From positions 1-64,000 of the forward strand of contig CAZSDP010000015.1 of the NCBI GenBank assembly GCA_964605665.1: a stretch of DNA of 64,000 nt, written 5' to 3'. Position numbers and translations under genes: made by a program. This DNA is from CAZSDP01 sp964605665 (GTDB lineage Bacteria > Planctomycetota > UBA8108 > UBA1146). How positions within the stretch are numbered: the first letter of the stretch is position 1; each line of letters begins with the position of its first letter. The notes under the pieces are model-generated. The model worked only from the letters and a program-made list of their open reading frames with translations, made no database searches and was not told the origin of the DNA. Shown piece by piece: positions 44,560 through 54,343 of the stretch.

Positions 44560-45981
44560 GTGGCGACTGGAGGCCTGAGATTGACCGGTGAGCGACCACC
44601 TGCGAACCACCCTGCCCCAGAGGATTCGACGGGGGCTCTCACTCTCTCGCTGAGTGACGAAGCCCGCTCTCACCTCGACCGGGGAAGAGCGATCGTCCAC
44701 GCCCGCGTCGTCCGCCGTGCCCGCGGCTGGGCGCTGGTCCGCGGTATGCTCACGACGGGGGCTCTCCTACTTCTGCTCCCACCGCTGGCTCCTCGCTTCG
44801 GGATCGATCTGATGCTTTTACAAGCGATCGGGCTCTTCGTGGGAAGCTCGGTTTTCTTCGCCTCGATGCGAGGAGAAAAACGGCGATTCCGTCGACGAAT
44901 CGACGAGAATTGGGAACGGTCGATTCTCGAATCCGCGACGGCTACAACCGATCGAAAGTGTGGCTTGATCGTCAGTGCAGCCTCGCTCCTCGAGAGTCGG
45001 GCCAACTGCGATCACGGATTCTCCGCGGCGATGCTCGAGAGGTTCCTCTCCCTGCCGCTTCCCACCCCGGCTCGATTACAGATTCTCCTTCCAGGTGCGT
45101 CTCCCCGCTTGATGGGTGGGACCCTCGCCATCCTGCTCCTCGTGTTCGCGCTCGGTCCTTCTCTGACCCGACTCTCTTCGCTCTGGGGGGAAGAAGGATC
45201 GGTTCCCTCGCCGGCAACCGCCTCTCGAACATCGGAGAGCTCCCAGGTCGATCGGACCGCCTCGTCCGAGGAGCCGATCGACATGAATCACCGCCTCCTC
45301 GATGAAGTCGCTCGCCTGCGGACCGAGCTCTCTCAAAGAGAAGATCTCGCCCGTCGGCTGGAGGGAGTGCCCGAATTGGCGCCGCTGGTCGAGGTGCTCC
45401 GAAGTGGTGGTTTGATTCCTGAGTTGGGGCCTCTACCAAAGCTCGCTCGAGAACGACTGCAACGTGCAATCGGAGACTCGCGTCGTCGAGGCGTTTCCCC
45501 CGCAATGACAGAGGCTCTCGAGTCACTGCTTCGAGTTGGGGACTCTCCATCGCCACCCACCAACGAAAGTCTCCCGTTTCGATGGGAAGACTCTGCTCGG
45601 CGCCTTTCCGAAATCGCTCGTGGTTGGGAACGTGGGGAGGGAACAGCGGGAACCGCCGAACTCTTGGTGCCAGAGTGGGCAGATGGGGGGACCACCTCGT
45701 CCCCCACCACCGTCGCTCCTCAACCGATCGGAGACTCCGAGATCGCCCCCCCCACCGACAGCGATCCGCTCACTCTCTCAGAGGGGCTTCCGATCGCCCG
45801 CGGCGATCGCGTCGACTCTGTTCCGCAAATCTCTCGTCAGGCGACCAGCATCGATCGAACTGAAACGTGGCTGCGTCGTCCAGAATTAGAACCGTCATGG
45901 TTCCCGGTCATCGAAGCCTATCGTCGCCTCCGAAGTGATGCAGTACCCCCTCAACCCCAGCCGCCGAGGAACGAACGATGA
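44560..45981 (+). CDS. Membrane protein, first gene of MoxR/VWA operon
   Basis: 473 aa from a GTG (AAGGA just upstream). Two hydrophobic segments are close together at about 60-102 (GMLTTGALLLLLPPLAPRFG, LMLLQAIGLFVGSSVFFASM), and a third is near 190-205 (LMGGTLAILLLVFALGP). The second half is hydrophilic and helical (NHRLLDEVARLRTELSQRED, RARERLQRAIGDS-like) with Pro/Ser-rich linkers. This build, a membrane pair followed by a long helical soluble part, is frequent in planctomycete proteins placed next to MoxR genes. I recognise no conserved family. The stop overlaps the moxR start as ATGA, so it is translationally coupled. It may anchor or be a client of the complex. Confidence 0.75.
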   Translation: MATGGLRLTGERPPANHPAPEDSTGALTLSLSDEARSHLDRGRAIVHARVVRRARGWALVRGMLTTGALLLLLPPLAPRFGIDLMLLQAIGLFVGSSVFFASMRGEKRRFRRRIDENWERSILESATATTDRKCGLIVSAASLLESRANCDHGFSAAMLERFLSLPLPTPARLQILLPGASPRLMGGTLAILLLVFALGPSLTRLSSLWGEEGSVPSPATASRTSESSQVDRTASSEEPIDMNHRLLDEVARLRTELSQREDLARRLEGVPELAPLVEVLRSGGLIPELGPLPKLARERLQRAIGDSRRRGVSPAMTEALESLLRVGDSPSPPTNESLPFRWEDSARRLSEIARGWERGEGTAGTAELLVPEWADGGTTSSPTTVAPQPIGDSEIAPPTDSDPLTLSEGLPIARGDRVDSVPQISRQATSIDRTETWLRRPELEPSWFPVIEAYRRLRSDAVPPQPQPPRNER

Positions 45982-46985
45982 ACGACGCCGATCTCGCCGC
46001 CCAAGCAGAACAAGAGGCGATCGCCTTCCAAAGAGACGAACGGGCCCTCCGTGAGGCGGTCGGCTCAGTTCTCGTTGGACAACGTGATGCACTCGACGAC
46101 TTGAGTGCGGCATTCCTCTCCGGCGGACACGCTTTGATCGTCGGAGTCCCCGGAACGGGAAAGACGATGTTGGTCGCCGCGATCGCCCGGGCCGCGGGAC
46201 TCGGATTCCGTCGAATCCAATTCACCCCCGACCTACTTCCCGCCGACATTCTCGGAGGAGAAACCATCGTCGGTGGACCTTCTGGGGAAGAGCGCATCGA
46301 ATTTCGCGCCGGTCCGATCTTCACCCCATTTCTTCTGGCGGATGAGATCAATCGGGGAACTCCCAGAACCCAATCAGCTCTACTGGAGGCGATGCAAGAA
46401 CGCACCGTCACCCTCGCAGGAGTCAGTCACACCCTCGATCCACTCTTCACGGTGTTCGCAACTCGAAACCCGATCGAAATGGAGGGGACCTACCCGTTGC
46501 CAGAAGCGCAACGCGATCGTTTCATGTTTGAGATCACGATGCCTTCCCCAAATGTCACCGACATGGTCGAAATCGCCGGTAAGACCACTGGTGAATCGAT
46601 CTCGAACGTCGATCCAATCCTCACTCCCGAAAGGGTCTCTGAGTTACGTGCAACTGCCCGAAGAGTCATCACGGCTCCTGAGGTGATGCAGCGTGCGGCT
46701 GAGATTGTAGAGGCGACGTCACCAGGGTCAGACCGATCTCCTTCGATCATTCGAGAGTGCGTTCGACATGGAGGTGGCGTGCGTGCGCTTCAAGCGATGG
46801 TGCTCGGGGCAAAAGTCCGAGCTCTGCGCGCAGGTCGTTTGCACATCACGAATGAAGACATCGATGCAACGCTGATCCCCGCATTGCGTCACCGACTTGT
46901 CCTCTCGCTCGAGGGAGAAGCGCGCGGGCTGACCCCAGAAGAGTTGATCGGTGCAGCACAGGAGTCACAGCGTGCGACTGAGTGA
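45978..46985 (+). CDS. MoxR-family AAA+ ATPase
   Basis: 335 aa. The AAA+ core is complete: Walker A VGVPGTGKTM (about 56-65), the MoxR signature FTPDLLPADILGGE, Walker B FLLADEINRGTPR (about 116-128) with TQSALLEAMQERTV, sensor 1 FTVFATRNPIEMEGTYPLPEAQRDRFMFE-like segment, and a C-terminal lid domain with GGGVRALQAMVLGAKVRAL. MoxR ATPases act as chaperones that mature or regulate partner proteins, often with VWA proteins coded beside them. The DUF58 and VWA proteins downstream are the expected partners. Cytoplasmic. The start is coupled to the preceding gene, and the 3' end overlaps the next gene. Confidence 0.97.
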   Translation: MNDADLAAQAEQEAIAFQRDERALREAVGSVLVGQRDALDDLSAAFLSGGHALIVGVPGTGKTMLVAAIARAAGLGFRRIQFTPDLLPADILGGETIVGGPSGEERIEFRAGPIFTPFLLADEINRGTPRTQSALLEAMQERTVTLAGVSHTLDPLFTVFATRNPIEMEGTYPLPEAQRDRFMFEITMPSPNVTDMVEIAGKTTGESISNVDPILTPERVSELRATARRVITAPEVMQRAAEIVEATSPGSDRSPSIIRECVRHGGGVRALQAMVLGAKVRALRAGRLHITNEDIDATLIPALRHRLVLSLEGEARGLTPEELIGAAQESQRATE

Positions 46986-49900
46986 GGGAACCGTCGATCG
47001 AAGTAGAGCGGGTCGAACGAGGCCGCCGACCTGCATCTTCCTGCTATCGATCCTCTTCACCTTGCCCTCGGTCGCGGATGACCAGCCGCTACCTGCCGAT
47101 GCGGACCGCGTTATCGGAATCCTCCGCGCAGCGCCCGACGATCCCTCTCGACTCGAAGCGGTCGCACGCTGGGCGGAATCTCATGGTGGACTGACAAATC
47201 TCGCCACCTCTCTCGCTCATCGGGCACAGCGAGAGCAAAAAGCAGTGGACCTCTCTCTTGCAGCCTCGCTCCTCGAGCGTGCCGGGCAGATCGCCGATGC
47301 TGTCGAGACTCACGAAGCAGCCTTGACCATCGACCCACAGCTCCAGCGATCTCGAGACGCAGCAATCCGGTTGTGGGCTCGCGCGGGTTGGGCCGAGAGA
47401 GCGATTGAGTGGATTGATGAAAAGACCGAACTTTCCGAAGAGTGCGCGATTCGTCTCGGTGCAACGGGTGCTCTCTCCGGAGTGGATGCTGCCAAGACTC
47501 GCTGGATCGAGAGTCTTGCACCCATCTCTGAGAAGCGAGATTTAGCCCGATCATTGGGGTGGTTCGATCTCGCGGCACAACTCGCAGAAGCCTCTGGAGA
47601 CTTCGATCTCGCGTGTGAACTCGCCATCGAAGGGGGAGATCTCGACTCGGCACTGACCCTTCTGCAGCAAGGCGCCAAACCTGGAGTCGAGTCGAGGTTG
47701 ATCCTCGCTCGGATCACCGCAGATCCCTCGATTCTGGAACCCGCGCTTCAAAACGAATCTCCGCAAAAGACCGCCCGCTGGCGATCGGCACTCGATCGCT
47801 CTCTGGGCCGATCGATCGACGACAGCGACGCCGCGTCGGTGGAGGAGCAGCTCTCTCCCTCGCCGAGTGGAGATCGGCTGCCAGGACAAACGCTTCCCGC
47901 ACGTCGAGCGGAAGCAGAAGCGATCCTCAGTGGCGAAGCTCCCCCTGACGCCAGCGCAGGATTGAAAGAGGCTGGCCCCCCTTCCCTCGCCGTCGCGGTG
48001 GCTTGGTTGACTCTGGGGGATCTCGACGCAGCAAGGCGCGAAGTTGCGCGTTGGCGCCTCGACCCCCAACCAGGCGAAGCGCGTTGGAAGAACAGCTTGC
48101 TCAGAAGCCATCCCGAGTGGCTCGGACTCGCTTCTTCTCCAGATCGTCTCCTCCGAAAGCTGGAGGTCACGACCGATCGCTCGGCGATCGAACTCGCCTC
48201 TCTGCATCGTGCCATCGGGGAGATCCCCCCGGGTTCCGTCGAAGAAGCTGCGCTCCTTTTTCATCGCGATCGCCTCTTCGAGAGCGGAGATTTCGCTCGA
48301 GCGGCTTCGATCGCTCCAGGTCTCTTGGTTTCCATTCCACTTCCCAATGGCGATCAGTTGCTGCGACCACTTCCTGAGAGTGGAAGTGCATTCGAGCCGC
48401 TCCAGAAACTCGGTCCAAGTCGATCGACCCCCCAAGGGGTGATCGACCGAGCGATCGGGATCGGCCCTCGCGGTCCGATTCACTGGGGAACCCGAGTCCC
48501 CCCCCCAGCGATTTCACAGATGGGTCAGATCTCTTCGTGGTCGGTGGCGGATGAATTCCCCACGGTTCAATTCGAAAAGGAGATCGAGGCGCTCGGAAAT
48601 CCAGGGATTCACCCGGTGGCACCGATCGATGAGATCATCGAAGTGGAAAAGGGATGGTGGATCGTGATCGGCCATGGGCTGGCACTCCACTCTTCGAAAA
48701 ATCGACTCGTCTTCGCCTGGAAAACCGAGGAGCGGCTCGATCGCAATGCCCTTCCCAACGAGTTACTCGGAGCGCTCTCAGAAAATCTGCGCCAACTCCT
48801 CGGAGAACTGCGCTCCGAACCTCTCTCATCAATCGAGCATCCAGCGATCGCGGATGCGTGGAGTCGAATCGTCTTACGACAGGGTCTTTCGCCCAGCACC
48901 AAACCAGCGATCGTACGCGCCCTCAATGAAGACGCCGAGTCTCCTTGGGTCGTCCATGGCGGTGGCTTACGAGTGCTTCTCGAGCTGAACCCGATAACTC
49001 CAGCTTCTCTCCCTCCATCGCCCGAGCTCTTCGAGGTGAAGTCGATTCCAGGGTTGGAGACTTGGTGGCAACGTCGTGGTGAAATCGGTTCGCGCGATGG
49101 TGCACCCTCCGATGTAGCACCACCTCAAGAGCCTCTCCTTACCGTCCACCGAACAGACGTCCCTCCCGCTCGAAGGTCAAACCCCACCGTTGAACCGATG
49201 GTCTCTCCGACGAATGCAGATTCCTCCGCTGGCAACGCTGCGGTACGACTCGACTCAGCCACATCGGTGATCGCACAGTCCGATGGCTGGATCTGCGCTC
49301 TCACCGACGGAGTTCCCCAGTGGTGGTGGCGCACTCCCCCTCCCCTTCCGGGGACTGGAGGTTGGTACCTGCAGACGAGAGACACACCACCACAAGGCCG
49401 ACGCGGTCCCGATCAAACTGGGCCGATTTCCGATGGGGGTTTGTTGAGACTTCGCCGCCTCGATCAAGATCATGTGGCGATCTGCACCGATCGAGTCATC
49501 GTCGTGAACCGCCAACGGCCGCTCCCTCCTCCCGTCGGTCTTGCAGGAGAAAACTGGACCGCAATCCAAGACGTCGGCTGGCATCGAGACGATCAGGAAC
49601 CGGTCTCCTCTCCCCCCACGATTTGGGTCCTTCCGACCCCGGGTAACCGAGTCATCGGAGAAGAGAAGATTCTCGGTCTCGAGCGCGAGGGTGGGTTCGA
49701 CCTCGAAGTCACGCACAATCGCCTTGCTGTTCTCGGTTACGATCCGATCGAAGTTCGACTGTGGCTCATCACCTTCGATCTCGACAAGGGGACGCGCAAT
49801 CCTCAACTCCCCTTACCGACAGAGCTCACCGTCGAAGAGGACAGAGCCCATCAACGCCCGGTCGCACTGGGCGTTTGGGGAGACCGCTGGCTTTTGGCTG

Positions 49901-50076
49901 CGCGAGGCCAAGTGTGGATCGAAACGAACACTGGAAGGTGGCGTCCTCTACTTCCCGAACGTCAAGCCAGCCCGGTCCTGCCTGAACACGCTTGGCAGGC
50001 AGCGCCTGTAGTTGTCGGTGATCGTTTGTTGATCGGTTGGCCGTGGGGTGAAGTCGAGGAGTATCGGGTACCGTGA
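46972..50076 (+). CDS. Exported TPR-type protein with beta-rich C-terminus, in MoxR operon
   Basis: A GTG at 46972 (AGGAG, 7 nt spacing) overlaps the moxR end by 14 bases and starts a signal peptide (CIFLLSILFTLPSVADDQ); about 1034 aa. Residues 40-430 are helical and TPR-like (SLAHRAQREQKAVDLSLAAS, ERAGQIADAVETHEAALTID, ELAIEGGDLDSALTLLQQGA). Residues 470-1030 are beta-rich with Trp and Gly-Asp turns (GWWIVIGHGLALHSSKNRLV, DGWICALTDGVPQWWW, GVWGDRWLLAARGQVWIETN), suggestive of a propeller-like domain of the PQQ-repeat kind, though I see no exact motif. The ending GDRLLIGWPWGEVEEYRVP is well formed. It is presumably periplasmic, and may be a large client or binding partner of the MoxR/DUF58/VWA machine. 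Confidence 0.8.
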   Translation: MRLSEGTVDRSRAGRTRPPTCIFLLSILFTLPSVADDQPLPADADRVIGILRAAPDDPSRLEAVARWAESHGGLTNLATSLAHRAQREQKAVDLSLAASLLERAGQIADAVETHEAALTIDPQLQRSRDAAIRLWARAGWAERAIEWIDEKTELSEECAIRLGATGALSGVDAAKTRWIESLAPISEKRDLARSLGWFDLAAQLAEASGDFDLACELAIEGGDLDSALTLLQQGAKPGVESRLILARITADPSILEPALQNESPQKTARWRSALDRSLGRSIDDSDAASVEEQLSPSPSGDRLPGQTLPARRAEAEAILSGEAPPDASAGLKEAGPPSLAVAVAWLTLGDLDAARREVARWRLDPQPGEARWKNSLLRSHPEWLGLASSPDRLLRKLEVTTDRSAIELASLHRAIGEIPPGSVEEAALLFHRDRLFESGDFARAASIAPGLLVSIPLPNGDQLLRPLPESGSAFEPLQKLGPSRSTPQGVIDRAIGIGPRGPIHWGTRVPPPAISQMGQISSWSVADEFPTVQFEKEIEALGNPGIHPVAPIDEIIEVEKGWWIVIGHGLALHSSKNRLVFAWKTEERLDRNALPNELLGALSENLRQLLGELRSEPLSSIEHPAIADAWSRIVLRQGLSPSTKPAIVRALNEDAESPWVVHGGGLRVLLELNPITPASLPPSPELFEVKSIPGLETWWQRRGEIGSRDGAPSDVAPPQEPLLTVHRTDVPPARRSNPTVEPMVSPTNADSSAGNAAVRLDSATSVIAQSDGWICALTDGVPQWWWRTPPPLPGTGGWYLQTRDTPPQGRRGPDQTGPISDGGLLRLRRLDQDHVAICTDRVIVVNRQRPLPPPVGLAGENWTAIQDVGWHRDDQEPVSSPPTIWVLPTPGNRVIGEEKILGLEREGGFDLEVTHNRLAVLGYDPIEVRLWLITFDLDKGTRNPQLPLPTELTVEEDRAHQRPVALGVWGDRWLLAARGQVWIETNTGRWRPLLPERQASPVLPEHAWQAAPVVVGDRLLIGWPWGEVEEYRVP

Positions 50077-50921
50077 TCGACTCAGAAGAACGACTCCGCA
50101 TCGATCGATTGGCGACGACCCTGCGCTGGGGTCCCGCCGGGGCTGGGCACGGAACCGGTCTCGATTCAGCGGGTAGACTCGGTCGCGCAGGGGAGTTTGA
50201 GGAGTACCGCCCTTGGCGTCCTGGCGATGAGCTCTCCGCTCTCGATGCAGGAGTCTATCGAAGACTGCGTCGCAGAGTCGCTCGGGTCGACCGTGAAGAT
50301 TCCACATTACCCCTCACCGTCCTGGTCGATCGTAGCGCGTCGATGGCAGCTCCCCATCGAGACCGGTGCATCCGCGGTTTGGTGGTCTTCTTTCTGGCGT
50401 TGGCGCGAGCCCGAAAAGAGCCGCGACGATTACTCTTCCTCGAAGACGGCACCAGTCGTGCCATCGATCTTCAATCTGATCTCGAGGGAGTCTTCCATCG
50501 CCTTCCAACTGGAAAGACACTGCAACTTGGCAGTGCCCTCGAACGTGTACCACCAGACGGAAGAGGGAGAGGACGTGTGGTGCTGCTCTCCGATGGATTT
50601 GATCTCACCGACGAAGGGCTGCTCACTCCACTTCTCTCTATGGGACGAACTCTCTGGATCGCTCCCTGGACTCAAGAAGAACGGAATCCGACAATCCGAG
50701 GTACCGTACGACTCCACTCTTCCGAAAGTGAACCGCAGTGGTTCGGAGCGATCGATGAAGAGCTGGTCGATCGCTATCGCAGCCGCCTTCGGCAGCGCTG
50801 GCGGCGCATCGAATCTTGGCTGCGAGAGCGCGGAGGAGATGCTCTCCATTATCCAGCAGAGGAAGGGTGGGAAGGTGCCATCCAGCGCTCCTTGAGTCGG
50901 GGACGGTGGCTACGTCGATGA
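50073..50921 (+). CDS. DUF58 domain protein
   Basis: 282 aa. The GTG start overlaps the preceding stop (GTGA). The DUF58 signature is complete: GRAGEFEEYRPWRPGDELSA, then LDAGVYRRLRRRVARVDRED and a VWA-like LTVLVDRSASM. The DxSxS of a MIDAS site is present (DRSAS), and later VVLLSDGFDL. DUF58 proteins are regularly coded with MoxR and VWA proteins and may act as cytoplasmic adaptors. The stop overlaps the next start (ATGA), so all genes in the operon are coupled. Confidence 0.95.
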   Translation: MIDSEERLRIDRLATTLRWGPAGAGHGTGLDSAGRLGRAGEFEEYRPWRPGDELSALDAGVYRRLRRRVARVDREDSTLPLTVLVDRSASMAAPHRDRCIRGLVVFFLALARARKEPRRLLFLEDGTSRAIDLQSDLEGVFHRLPTGKTLQLGSALERVPPDGRGRGRVVLLSDGFDLTDEGLLTPLLSMGRTLWIAPWTQEERNPTIRGTVRLHSSESEPQWFGAIDEELVDRYRSRLRQRWRRIESWLRERGGDALHYPAEEGWEGAIQRSLSRGRWLRR

Positions 50922-53900
50922 CTGAGTTCATGGGCCAAGGTTGGATCTTTGGAGACAGCAGATTGCTGTGGCTACTGCCACTCGCTCTGCTCCCATTGTG
51001 GAGAGGAAAATTCCAAGATCATCGCGTCTCCAGTACGACACTCTGGCTCGGACTCTCCCCAGGAACCCGCAGTCGGAAACGTTGGCTTCTGTCGCTCTGG
51101 ATCTTCCTCGTCCTTTTCGCTGCCGCTGAGCCGACCACGATCCCGGTAGTTTCGACACCTCAACCGGTTGGAGTCTCGGTCATCCAATCGACCGCAGTCC
51201 TCGAGCTCTATCCGAAGTGTCATGATTGGGGTCAGCCGGTCACCGTGACCACTGCCCAGGGGAGTCGGGTGTTGACGATCGAGTCGGTTCCCCCCGACAC
51301 CGGGCTCTCAATTCCTCTTTCAACGAGCCTCTCAGACCGCAAAGTCGTCTTGAGCTTTGGAACGAATCGCACCATCGAACTTCGCCTTCCGAAACTCCCG
51401 CCACCGCCGAAAGTACTCGACCAGAGCGGCTCATCGGCGATCAACCGCGCCCTCGAAGCACTGATCGCAACGGGACACATCGATCGCTGGAATCGATCGG
51501 AGACGCCGAATGGCCCCGACGTAGAGATCGTTCGGCAAGGAGCGGACGCGCAATCAACCCAAAGCGCCGTCATCGAGTTTCCCGCTCGCTCCACCCCGCT
51601 TGAGCGATTCCTCCCCGTCCCTCAACGCACTGATGCGCAATGGCTTGCAGGGCTGGTGACGCAGGAGTGGACGATTGAAGGCGCCATCGAGCTCTCCCCT
51701 CCCAGCTTCGATGAACGTGTCCCCCTCCGTGACGAAAGCGATCGCCCTCTGATCGTGGAAGGCCCTCAGCGCATCCGATTCGGATTTCGACCTGAAGAAT
51801 CCGACCTCCCCGATCGAGTCGAATGGCCCGTACTTTTGGGCCGAGCGATCGAGCATGTCTCCATCTCATCTCGGCCTATTCCACCTCCTTCAAGACGACC
51901 GACGAGCTTCCTCGTCCTTCTCGCCTTGCTGATCCTCCCAGCGATCACTCCTTCGAAACAGCTTTTGATCGGCACCGCTTTACTCTTGGTCATTGCTCTC
52001 TTCTTGCCACCGATCTCCAGCGGAACAAGCCCTCGTCGCTCGATCGATTCCGATTCTCCACCACTCTCTGCAATACTAGATGCAGCGGCACAGCTCCCTT
52101 CCGGAGGAGTCGTCTCGATCCCCTCTTCCTTACCGATTCCCCTCGAAGTTGACGCACTTCTCAGTCGACTCGTTGCTCGCTCGGTCACGTTGGAGCTCAT
52201 CGACGATGCAACTCCACGATTGAATCTCTCCCACCGGTCAGCACACATCGAGGAACCGGTACAGATCACCTCAGTGAAGAGGCAGCAAGGTCTCATCTAC
52301 GCAGATGCTCCAAGCGGTAACACGCTTCTCATCGGCGAGCTGAATGAGACTCCAGTTGAACATCGTCCCGATCAACCGGGAATCTGGCGCTATCGACTCG
52401 AATCGGTCGAGGAATTCGGCACCGACCAGGGGAAAGAGATCGTCGCTTGGCTCGAAGTGGAACCGCCCATCGAGGTGTTGACTTTGAAGTCAGCGAGTTC
52501 GCTGGAAAGAGAACAAGACGCGACCGGTAATGCTTCACTCTTTCGATCAGACACGGTCTACCGCAGTCGAGGAGGGGTAGCGCTCGGAGACCTCGAAGAA
52601 CTGGTCCAGATTCTTCCTGATCCTCCTCGAAGCCTCCTCGTCTGGGACGATGCAGAACCGGAGAAGCTCACATCCTCCGCCGCTGACACTCTCCGAAGCT
52701 GGATCGAAGCGGGAGGTACTCTTTTCACGATCGCCGGTCCCCCATGGCGAGGAGTCGCGTCTGAGACGCGCCTCGATGACCTTTTGACAGCTCCCCTCCC
52801 ACCTCCTCCAGAACCTCCCAAGAGAGATCATGGGATCTTACTGCTCGACCTTTCCGGCAGCCTAACCGGAGAACCGCTCTCCACCCTTTGGGCAGGAATC
52901 ACCGCTCTACTCGAGAGCACACCAACTTCTGATCGATGGGCCGTTGCCGGATTCCGCGAAACCCCTCAATGGATCATCCCGCCCGGTACCCTCTGGGATG
53001 CATCTCTCCTCGAGAGGATCGAACGCGCCGTCGCAGCAGGAGGTGGAACCCGACTCGACCGCGCCTTGGAATTTTGTCTCCGCGCCTTCGAAGAAAAGGA
53101 GACTCTCCAGCGGTCGATCGTTCTCGTGACCGACGGGCGTAGCACTCCCGCCAACTGGCAAGAGCTCGGCGCCGCACTGAGGAAAATCGATGTTGAACTG
53201 ACGATCGTCGCTATCGGAGGTATGGAGAAGAGCGAAGCGCTCAAGACACTCGCTCGAGAAACGAATGGCAACATCGAATCCGTTGCTGACGCGACCGCTG
53301 CCGTTCGCGCTCTCGGCCTTGCCCTCATGCCGATCGATTCACGGTGGGAATCTGTCGAAAGTCCCCTTCGTGCCCTGGGGCCTTGGTCACAGACTTGGCC
53401 CGAAGCGATTTCAGGACCTCGCCGCAGGATCTCAGAAACGCTGATCAACACTTCGTCTCGAGGGTCAATCGATGTCGACATACCACTCGTGGATGCGACG
53501 GGTGCCCCTCTGGTGACCACTCGATTTATCGGACAAGGTCGAACAATCGAAGTTTGGTTCGGACTCGACGGAGAGAGCATTCCGAAAGGCGGATCGGGGA
53601 GTCGTCTTCTTGAAGCACTCTCCGAAGCGGTCGCCCGATCGATTCGAGGGACCCCTCGATCGCACCGAGATGGCTACTGGCGAGTCGATCGCCGCGGAAG
53701 CTGGACACTGAGCCTCGAGCGTCATCGCGACGACCCTCCGATCATGCCGGGAACTTGGCAGGGATGGCGCCGTGACCGAGAACAGAGAACCGCCATCGCC
53801 GGTTCCTCTCGCTCTCTTCTCCCCTACAGCGCCGTGGAATTCAGTGAGAGCGGCCCCGAAGCGGGTCGTTGGAACACCGACCGATTTGAGACCAACTGGA

Positions 53901-54106
53901 TCGCGAATCCTTCCAGAGGAGGCTCAAGCGATCCTGCCCTCTGGCAAGGGCTGATCGATCAGCTCCCCGCGCGATCCCAAAACGCATCGATCTCTCTCCA
54001 CCGCTGGATCCTCTTCTGCTGCGGATTGATCGCTGCAATCGGTGCCTGGAGAGCGAGGTCCACCCGAGCCCTGGCGGATCTTCGTCCGCGCACTGGTCAT
54101 ATTTAG
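50918..54106 (+). CDS. BatA-like membrane protein with VWA domain and GATase-like segment
   Basis: 1062 aa from the ATGA-coupled ATG at 50918. N-terminal BatA-type membrane part: LLWLLPLALLPLWRGK and LLSLWIFLVLFAAAEPT. A periplasmic beta domain runs to about 330. Two further helices are at about 335-390 (SFLVLLALLILPAI, TALLLVIALFLPP). A class-I-GATase-like or Ig-type stretch follows (SLLVWDDAEPEKL, TLRSWIEAGGTLFTIAG), then a VWA domain at about 640-790 with MIDAS DLSGS, GGGTRLDRAL and VTDGRS, all metal-binding positions kept. A final helix (WILFCCGLIAAIGAW) ends the chain. The arrangement suits a membrane platform that presents its VWA domain for partner assembly with MoxR. The region from 54107 to the next gene is short. 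Confidence 0.92.
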   Translation: MTEFMGQGWIFGDSRLLWLLPLALLPLWRGKFQDHRVSSTTLWLGLSPGTRSRKRWLLSLWIFLVLFAAAEPTTIPVVSTPQPVGVSVIQSTAVLELYPKCHDWGQPVTVTTAQGSRVLTIESVPPDTGLSIPLSTSLSDRKVVLSFGTNRTIELRLPKLPPPPKVLDQSGSSAINRALEALIATGHIDRWNRSETPNGPDVEIVRQGADAQSTQSAVIEFPARSTPLERFLPVPQRTDAQWLAGLVTQEWTIEGAIELSPPSFDERVPLRDESDRPLIVEGPQRIRFGFRPEESDLPDRVEWPVLLGRAIEHVSISSRPIPPPSRRPTSFLVLLALLILPAITPSKQLLIGTALLLVIALFLPPISSGTSPRRSIDSDSPPLSAILDAAAQLPSGGVVSIPSSLPIPLEVDALLSRLVARSVTLELIDDATPRLNLSHRSAHIEEPVQITSVKRQQGLIYADAPSGNTLLIGELNETPVEHRPDQPGIWRYRLESVEEFGTDQGKEIVAWLEVEPPIEVLTLKSASSLEREQDATGNASLFRSDTVYRSRGGVALGDLEELVQILPDPPRSLLVWDDAEPEKLTSSAADTLRSWIEAGGTLFTIAGPPWRGVASETRLDDLLTAPLPPPPEPPKRDHGILLLDLSGSLTGEPLSTLWAGITALLESTPTSDRWAVAGFRETPQWIIPPGTLWDASLLERIERAVAAGGGTRLDRALEFCLRAFEEKETLQRSIVLVTDGRSTPANWQELGAALRKIDVELTIVAIGGMEKSEALKTLARETNGNIESVADATAAVRALGLALMPIDSRWESVESPLRALGPWSQTWPEAISGPRRRISETLINTSSRGSIDVDIPLVDATGAPLVTTRFIGQGRTIEVWFGLDGESIPKGGSGSRLLEALSEAVARSIRGTPRSHRDGYWRVDRRGSWTLSLERHRDDPPIMPGTWQGWRRDREQRTAIAGSSRSLLPYSAVEFSESGPEAGRWNTDRFETNWIANPSRGGSSDPALWQGLIDQLPARSQNASISLHRWILFCCGLIAAIGAWRARSTRALADLRPRTGHI

Positions 54107-54187
54107 CCAATACGAAGTGACTTCTGGCGCGAAGCTGAGGGTGCCTATATTCAGCCAATTCATGCCTAAAGTATCAAAATCTGGCGC
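54099..54187. promoter_or_regulatory. Direct repeat pair between VWA gene and next gene
   Basis: ATATTTAGCCAAT (54099-54111) with CTGGCGC (54124-54130) recurs as ATATTCAGCCAAT (54147-54159) with CTGGCGC (54181-54187). The first overlaps the VWA gene stop. Spacing between the two halves differs (12 and 21 bases). They lie about 155-245 bases before the next start and could bind a regulator. The role is not known. Confidence 0.4.
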
Positions 54188-54343
54188 CTAAGTCGGATAT
54201 GTAGACCATAGGCATAGAACGTGCTTAACAAAGTAAAGTCAAAGATGGGGACTGATCAATGTTCGCAGACTGCTGCGATCGAGTCCCACCTATTTCGAAT
54301 TGCAAGCACCCCGAAGCAACCTCGAATTGAGGAGGAAAGTGGT

